From the NCBI RefSeq assembly GCF_000499845.2, contig NC_023755.2, forward strand, positions 36,778,023-36,842,022: a stretch of DNA of 64,000 nucleotides, given 5' to 3'. A program made the position numbers and the translations under genes. The DNA comes from Phaseolus vulgaris (lineage: Eukaryota; Streptophyta; Magnoliopsida; Fabales; Fabaceae). Below the pieces are notes generated by a model. It was not told the DNA's origin. It was given only the letters and a program-made list of their open reading frames with translations, and ran no database searches. Below are positions 57,816-64,000 of this stretch, one piece after another. Numbering within the stretch: the stretch's first letter is position 1; each line of letters starts with the position of its first letter.

Positions 57816-60442
57816 AGTTTGTGTAAAGTTTTTGGTGGAACAATATGCAGTAGACTTTTTTCTTGGTTGCTCTGCTGGATGCAGATCGAACGTTTAGTAT
57901 GTACAGGGATCTACCTTTTTTGGTGTACAGAAATACTGACAACCACCTCTAGCTGTTATAATTTGTTTTGGTAGCAAAGGAATGAAAGGGAGGTTAGAGT
58001 TGAAAATAGAGGAAAGCTAGGTCAAGGGAGTTTGTGAAACTAGCCAAAATTTTGGTTTATGTTATAAAATTCATTTATTATTGGCCATACTTCTTTTAAC
58101 CTCCTTTTTTTTTATTAATGTAGTGTTTTTGCTTTCTCACATTTTTCTTTTAATCACAGATGTATTTTCCAGTATCATTGATAACCCTGGTTGCTTTATG
58201 ACTTGGCAAGTGAGATTTATAGTGTTACTTTGGTTAATGCACTAAAATGTGAATTTTAATTGATACTTGAAAATAATATCATTCTGAAACACAGTATTAA
58301 CCTTAACTCTTACAATGATAACCAATAATTACTTTAAATAGTTGAAAAGAAAAAAGAATGTTACTGACTTGAAAGTAAATTTTCTCAAACATTTTGTACA
58401 TCTCGATAACAGGTTTTCCTCAAATTTTACACGAAACATACTTGAACGAATGAAAACTTAAGAATATACAGAAAACAGTGTTAATAAGAAGAAGCATATA
58501 TTTATTAGTGCTTATTATAATTTAATTTCTTAATCTCTCCAATAACTTTCCTAAATATGTTAAGAGTTAATAAATAATACATGATTTTATATCATAATCA
58601 AAATAAAATAAAGAGTATGCTAATAAAGTATTTAAATTCAAATACAATTATTTAAAACATTTAAAATAGCTTCTTAAAATCTATTTAATATTAACTAATT
58701 ATAAAATGAAAGTAAATAATCTCAAATATTTTATCTATAAAACGAAAGAACAAAATTATATTCACAAAAAAAACAAGAAAAACAGTTTGAAAAATAATGT
58801 TAATATTTTCTCTCAAAACTATTAAACAAAACTAAATTAGTTTTAAAATATGAAATAAATATTTTTATGTTATTATTCTTACACTAAAGAATGAAATAAA
58901 GATAATTATCTTAAAATTAAATTATTCTGTTATTTTATTTTAAACGTCGGTTTGATTGAAAGGAGAGATAGTGACTGAAGATTAAGATAATATAAGGTGT
59001 TTGACGAGAGGAAGAAGAAGTGAAATTATTTTGAGAGGTCGTGATATTTTATTATATTACTTTTTACTAATTATTATTAACTAAAAAAAATCAATTATTA
59101 TTATTTTTTTTTGTGTATTTCTATTTTATCAATTTATTTTTTATTTTTTTTTGTCTATTTCCGTTTTATCAATTTATTTTCATTAAACCTATTTTTCTCC
59201 TCACTATCAATTGATAATGATAGTTTGTTACACGTGCTGAAACGGAAAGCCAATGATTTATTCATTTAAATAATTATTTTTGAATTTGGATTATGCTAAA
59301 TTTTTGATAATGTATATGTACTATGTTTAATACATTAATTTAATATTTTAAAATATATTAATTTTTTAATATAGTAAAATATTATATTTTGAAAACATAA
59401 TATAAAGTATTATTGTACTGTTAATGTAATTATTACATTATTCAAGAGTTGAGACCAAATATTCTAATTCACAACATATTTTAAAGATAAAACGGTGATG
59501 GTGCACAAATCTTTAAAATAAATTTATACTATTTTGTCGAAGATCAAAATAATAATATCACTGGTTTAATATTATATTTAAAAAATATAAACTAGATTTG
59601 AATAAAATTTATTTATATCTCATATTTTTATCTGAAAGAAAATCTGCAATGGAAAGGTTGAAAAACTGGCTTATGAAATTATGGAATTGAATTTTGAAAT
59701 TATGCAATGGAAAGGTTGAAAAACATTTTTTCCAATAGGAGCATTTATGTTATTGCATTTTTTTTCTCCTTTTCCAAATAATTTAAAATTATCTCATTTT
59801 TTACTTTTATCTTCTCTTTCTTTCACTTTTTTGTTAAACCAATCAGAAAATGACATGCTATCACACACTACGTTTATACTCAAAATAATGGATATGATAC
59901 ATTTTATTTAATATTTTATAAAATATGGATAAAATGTTAAAAGTATCATACTTAAATAATTTGTTAATACACACTTATAAAGGAAGCGTATATTTGATCT
60001 TTTCTTTAATTATTATTGTTTATTGAGCTTATGAAGAGTTTTCCTTTTTATCACCCATGAAAAGTTTGTATATGAATGTTGAGTTCTATTTTTTTTTCTC
60101 ATCTTCCCATGTTCTTAGTAAAAAAAACTGATATTATACTTAACATAATTCTACAATAAACTTTGTGTGTTTTTCATTTAAAAAGAAGTGACAATTATAA
60201 TTTTAACTCGAAAAAAACAATAACTGCACTCATGTTTTGAGTTTAAATTGTGTTAGAAAGTTTTGCCATTTAAAACAGTTTTATTCCATTGACAATTTGA
60301 ATAAATCATTTACAAGAGATCTGATAAAATATAATTTTAAACAAAACATTCTTAAAGAAGTGAAAAATTGGAAGGAAACACTTTGGTGGCGGCTATTGGG
60401 GACGCTTTGGAGGTTTGACCAGTTTTAGCACTCACTGGAGAC
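57816..60442. other. Intergenic DNA between PHD and PhzF genes
   Basis: The first few hundred bases are the 3' UTR of the PHD gene. The remainder is AT-rich. AATGGAAAGGTTGAAAAAC occurs twice (about 59649 and 59705). The small ORF 60237-60428 has no known motif and is probably part of the promoter or leader of the PhzF-like gene. Confidence 0.5.
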
Positions 60443-62521
60443 ATGGCATCTGTTCCATCGGCAAATGCAAAGAAACCTGTGAAATACTTTGTGGTATGTT
60501 TGTTGTGAGTTTATTGAGTTGTTCATTGTTTTCACTTAGGATGTTTTGTGTGGTGAATCTGAGTTTGATAATCAGGTAGATGCATTTGCTGAGGCAGCAT
60601 TCAAGGGGAACCCTGCAGCTGTTTGTTTGTTGGAGGAGGAGAGGAAGGAGGAGTGGCTGCAAGCAGTAGCAGCTGAATTCAATATCTCCGAGACCTGTTT
60701 CATAACTCCCATTTCTCCAATATCTGAATCCTCTATCTCCCGTTTTCGCCTCCGATGGTTTACTCCTGTTGCTGAGGTAAAAATATAATCAGAAAGGTTA
60801 ATAAGATAGTTTACAACACATTAGCCCAATATCTGACATTAGTTATACTTTGTTGAAAATCATAGATCTAACTATATCTTACACAATTTGAATGAGTCTT
60901 TGAATTGTGTAGTTTATGATAAATTTTAGTTAGCAGTGTTGGGAAGAATTTGTTTGAGAGTTTATAGTTAACACTCTCAAGAACTGCATAGAAGTAGAGT
61001 AGCTTTGGAGTTGAATTAGTCCAAAGTCCAGGTCATGATATCTAATCTGTTCTTGGCGTTGTTGTTAGATTTATCAGATCAACTGTTACTGTTTTATTAT
61101 ATGTTCAATGGTAAAAACTTCATTTGAGTTAGTTTTGAAGTTGTGTTAGTTCTAATTCAAATTTTAATTATTTTTGGACCTTTTGGACTACCTGTTATCA
61201 AACAATTAGCCTATGTTCAGTTTTGCAAATTTTACTTTGAGCTGACTTTGAGATTAAGTTAAACCCGAACATTATTAGTAAGGGCTAATTATATGATTTT
61301 GGATTTCTGAGCTTCATTAGTTGTTAAAACACTGGCATTTTGTGCAGGTTAAACTTTGTGGTCATGCTACATTAGCCACTGCACACACACTATTTTCATC
61401 TGGTTTGGTGGATGGTGATATTATTGCATTTGAGACGCTTTCTGGAGTATTAATTGCTAAAAAGATCCCAACGATTGATACCACCAGTGCCTCAAACTTG
61501 GAAAAAACCCCCACAGGTTTTCATATTGAATTGGATTTTCCTGTTGATTCTTTTACAGACTTCAGCCTTGATGATGAGAGTGCTTCACTAATTTCGGAGG
61601 CATTGGACGGTGCTTCCATAGTTGATGTGAAGAGGACAAAAATTGGAGATGACTTGCTCGTAATTGCTATTCCTGTTCTCTTCCATTTCGTTATTATTGT
61701 CTGATACAAATCAGTTCAGCTTAGATGTTAACATAGAGATACTGCTGTATAGTGTTGAACATCTGTTAATCTGTTTGATTATTAGAATTAAACTATATGT
61801 ATGTATCTACGCAAGTGTGTGTTTTGAGCAATTGTTCACATTGAACATTTTGAAACTTACAATTTTGTTCTAGGTTATAATCTCATCTGGGAAAGCTGTC
61901 TTAGAACTACAACCAAAATTTGATGCACTAGTTAAATGCCCTGCAAGAGGGGTAGTTGTTTCTGCGGTGGCTCCTTCAGATTCAGAATTTGACTTCTTTA
62001 GTAGATTCTTCTGCCCAAAACTTGGAATCAAGGAGGTAAGTGGCTAAGAATCTTATTTATAGAAAGATTCATGTTTTGATTTTGAACTTGATACATTTCT
62101 GGAACTGTATAATCCCTCAAAAAAGATGCTATTATCTTCTTTCAACAATAACTTCACCGTTTTAAATTAAATTGAAGAAGAAAGCTTTAGAACAATGCAA
62201 AAACTGATAGCAAAAGTCGTCCAATCCTTCATTTCACTTCATGTTTCCTTTCAGGATCCTGTTTGTGGGAGTGCACATTGTTCACTGACACCCTACTGGA
62301 GCAAGAAGCTGGGAAAGTGCAACTTCAAGGCTTATCAGGTGGGAACTCTCATCCCCTTCATTGGGATAAAGCATTACAGTACATACTTACATAAATGTAT
62401 CATATTCATGCAGGCATCACCCAGAGGAGGAGTTCTCAATGTCCACTTTGATGAACCCACACAGAGAGTGTTTTTGCGTGGAAAAGCTGTTACAGTAATG
62501 GAAGGGCATGTTCTAGTCTAG
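60443..62521 (+). CDS. PhzF-like (phenazine biosynthesis-like) isomerase/epimerase family protein
   Basis: Exons 60443-60493, 60576-60776, 61348-61659, 61874-62035, 62255-62338, 62414-62521 give 305 residues, the usual family length (about 280-310). PhzF-family proteins have two similar diaminopimelate-epimerase-like halves around a central active site. Visible signatures are FVVDAFAEAAFKGNPAAVCL (residues 16-35), NISETCFI with the conserved catalytic-position Glu at 56, CGHATLATAH (about 88-97), the second-half glycine motif DPVCGSAHCSLTPYW (243-257) and a final RGKAVTVMEGHVLV strand. There is no signal peptide, so it is probably cytosolic. In plants the substrate of this family is mostly unknown, and phenazine synthesis is not implied. 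All introns are GT-AG and the frame is intact. Polyadenylation-like AATAAA signals follow at about 62590 and 62609. Confidence 0.93.
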
Positions 62522-62699
62522 CAATGTTCTTAGTTTTGCAGAATATGTAATTGCACCTGAACATGTGTAACAAAACTTCAATCTCATGAAATAAACATCT
62601 GATCATTGAATAAACAAGTATTCTGAAATCAAATCACCATTTCATTAGCATGTAGAATTTTTATACAAGTTCTTTACGAAGTACAGAAAGCTTAAAACC

Positions 62700-62741
62700 C
62701 TAATAAGAGCTAGTGAACTTGGTAACAGCCTTCGTCCCATG
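62700..62741 (-). pseudogene. Histone H2B C-terminal relic
   Basis: Minus-strand codons read HGTKAVTKFTSSY followed by TAG, matching the invariant end of plant histone H2B (EGTKAVTKFTSS). The rest of H2B is missing. Only about 78 bases separate the relic from a TATA box (62819-62826), so most of the coding region appears to have been deleted internally. The Tyr before the stop is an addition to the usual terminus. Confidence 0.75.
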
Positions 62742-62818
62742 GCTTTGCCACTATCAGAAAGGAGAGAATGCAGAAGATGATGGATGAAAGAATGCTCTTA
62801 GATTTTGAAACTGTGTTG

Positions 62819-62826
62819 TATATATA
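62819..62826 (-). promoter_or_regulatory. TATA box upstream of the H2B relic
   Basis: Minus-strand CTCTATATATAC lies upstream of leader-like sequence (TTTCATCCATCATCTTCTGC) and then the H2B tail. It may be the residual promoter of the deleted gene. Confidence 0.45.
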
Positions 62827-62835
62827 GAGGTTCAG

Positions 62836-64000
62836 TAGCTGCTATTTGATTGATTGATAGATATGGGTAGGGTACAGATTAGATTGATGATGTTAACCGT
62901 TGGATCTTTGCTTCTTTTTTTAGTGTTTTCACGGGATAGATTTGTTTTGGATTGAGTTTTGCCAGGGTAGCATGAAAAAAATTTAAAAGTTAAAAAATTA
63001 GTGAACTAAAACACAAGGTTAATTTAGATTTATTATGTTTGAACAAAAGGAAATAAATTAGGGAAAAATAGAACAAATAACTTAAAGCTATAAGATGGAA
63101 TAAAACCTCATCCATATTATTTATTTACACTATGGAAACACTCGCATCGCATTGTTCCACTTTCGTATCTGCAATTTTTTTTTCTACTAAATTTTTATTA
63201 TTGTAAAAATTTAATATATATAGAAATAAAAAAAGTAATATGTAAAAGAAAAATATAAATTAATTAATCAATCTATTTTTTTTATTTTTCTCTGAGTTTT
63301 TTTTTAAAGTTTTTTCTCTTTTTCCATTAGTAGTTTTGAGATGGAAAGATGTGATGATGTTCAAGTTAAGATTAAGATTCACTTGATAGTAAATGACTTT
63401 ATCAAAGAATAGGGTTGCGCAAGTGGAGATAATAATTGGAAATAAGTGTTATTTTATTTGATGTGTGAGATTTGGAGAAGAAATCTAATAAATGTGTTGT
63501 TGCCTTAAAATAAGAAATTAAGAGAAAACTGAGGAAGTTAGTTTGCATATAAAAACTGTCTATTAATATTAATTTAAAAAATATTTTTTTAAATAATTCA
63601 TATGAAATGATAAAATACTTCATCGTAGTAATAAAATTATATATATTAAACAAAGACAGAATCAGAAAAATTTGTGCACACAAAAAAAGGATTATTTAAA
63701 AAATTCATTTTTATATATAGATATAAATATGTAGATATAGATGAGTAACAAAAAATTCAAAAAATTAATTTAATTATATATATAATTAAGTGATTTGATT
63801 TGTATTAAAGATAAAATTAATTTTTTTTTAATAAAATTGAACTAAACTATTTATTATATTTAAATATAATATTTACTGTATTTTATTTATGATATATTTA
63901 TATTTATTAAAATACTATAACAAATTTATATTGCAATTTTTATGTATAAAATTATGTAATTTTTAAAAAAATAAAATTTATGAATAGAAATTATACAAAA
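62836..64000. other. AT-rich intergenic DNA to window end
   Basis: No gene seen. The minus-strand ORF at 63402-63683 is Phe/Ile/Leu-rich low-complexity translation of AT-rich DNA. Confidence 0.5.

Noticed and set aside
60546..60575. Start of PhzF exon 2 ORF at an in-frame ATG (MCGESEFDNQ)
   Set aside because: It belongs to intron 1: CAG|GTAGATGC at 60575/60576 is an acceptor, and joining to the 60443 exon restores the family N-terminus (KPVKYFVVDAF).
1..64000. Search for tRNA, rRNA or CRISPR-like arrays
   Set aside because: No cloverleaf-like sequence with A/B boxes, no rRNA signature and no regularly spaced identical short repeats with unique spacers were recognised by eye.

Overview
This window looks like nuclear DNA of a dicot plant, most likely a papilionoid legume: very AT-rich intergenic DNA, GT-AG introns, plant gene families, and LTR retrotransposons, CACTA and MITE-like elements. 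The legume assignment rests on overall impression and on familiar repeat types, not on a search.

Five intact protein-coding genes are supported. From left to right they are a CP1-type EF-hand calcium-binding protein (1937-2422, +), a SIAMESE-related CDK inhibitor (4730-5086, +), a seven-exon C3HC4 RING ubiquitin ligase (22513-27025, -), an 18-exon TDBD/PHD-finger/GNAT chromatin reader (50157-57815, +) and a six-exon PhzF-like isomerase (60443-62521, +). For the three spliced genes I joined the exons by hand. Each gives an uninterrupted frame divisible by three (845, 1027 and 306 codons including stop). The genes have no obvious shared pathway.

The rest is repeat-driven. At 5-21 kb, the last codons and 3' flank of the CDK-inhibitor gene are duplicated (5009-6745 and 19931-21330). 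Between the copies lie about 13 kb holding a degenerate tandem array whose units carry a Copia reverse-transcriptase YVDD fragment, the 3' end of a Gypsy-like element, a hAT-like MITE with an 8-bp target duplication, and one Copia element inserted into another. At 32.6-34.2 kb is a non-autonomous CACTA-like element. At 40.1-45.3 kb is the 3' end of a Tat-type Ty3/Gypsy element with a decayed antisense ORF, followed by a nest: a LINE-like RNase H relic split by a rearranged Copia element, itself carrying a Gypsy solo LTR. A histone H2B C-terminal relic lies just past the PhzF gene on the opposite strand.

The regions 1-1.9, 27.9-32.6, 36.3-40.1, 45.3-49.9 and 57.8-60.4 kb are AT-rich intergenic DNA with only microsatellites or faint repeats. 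I found no tRNA, rRNA or CRISPR. All similarity calls come from recognising motifs by eye; no database was searched.
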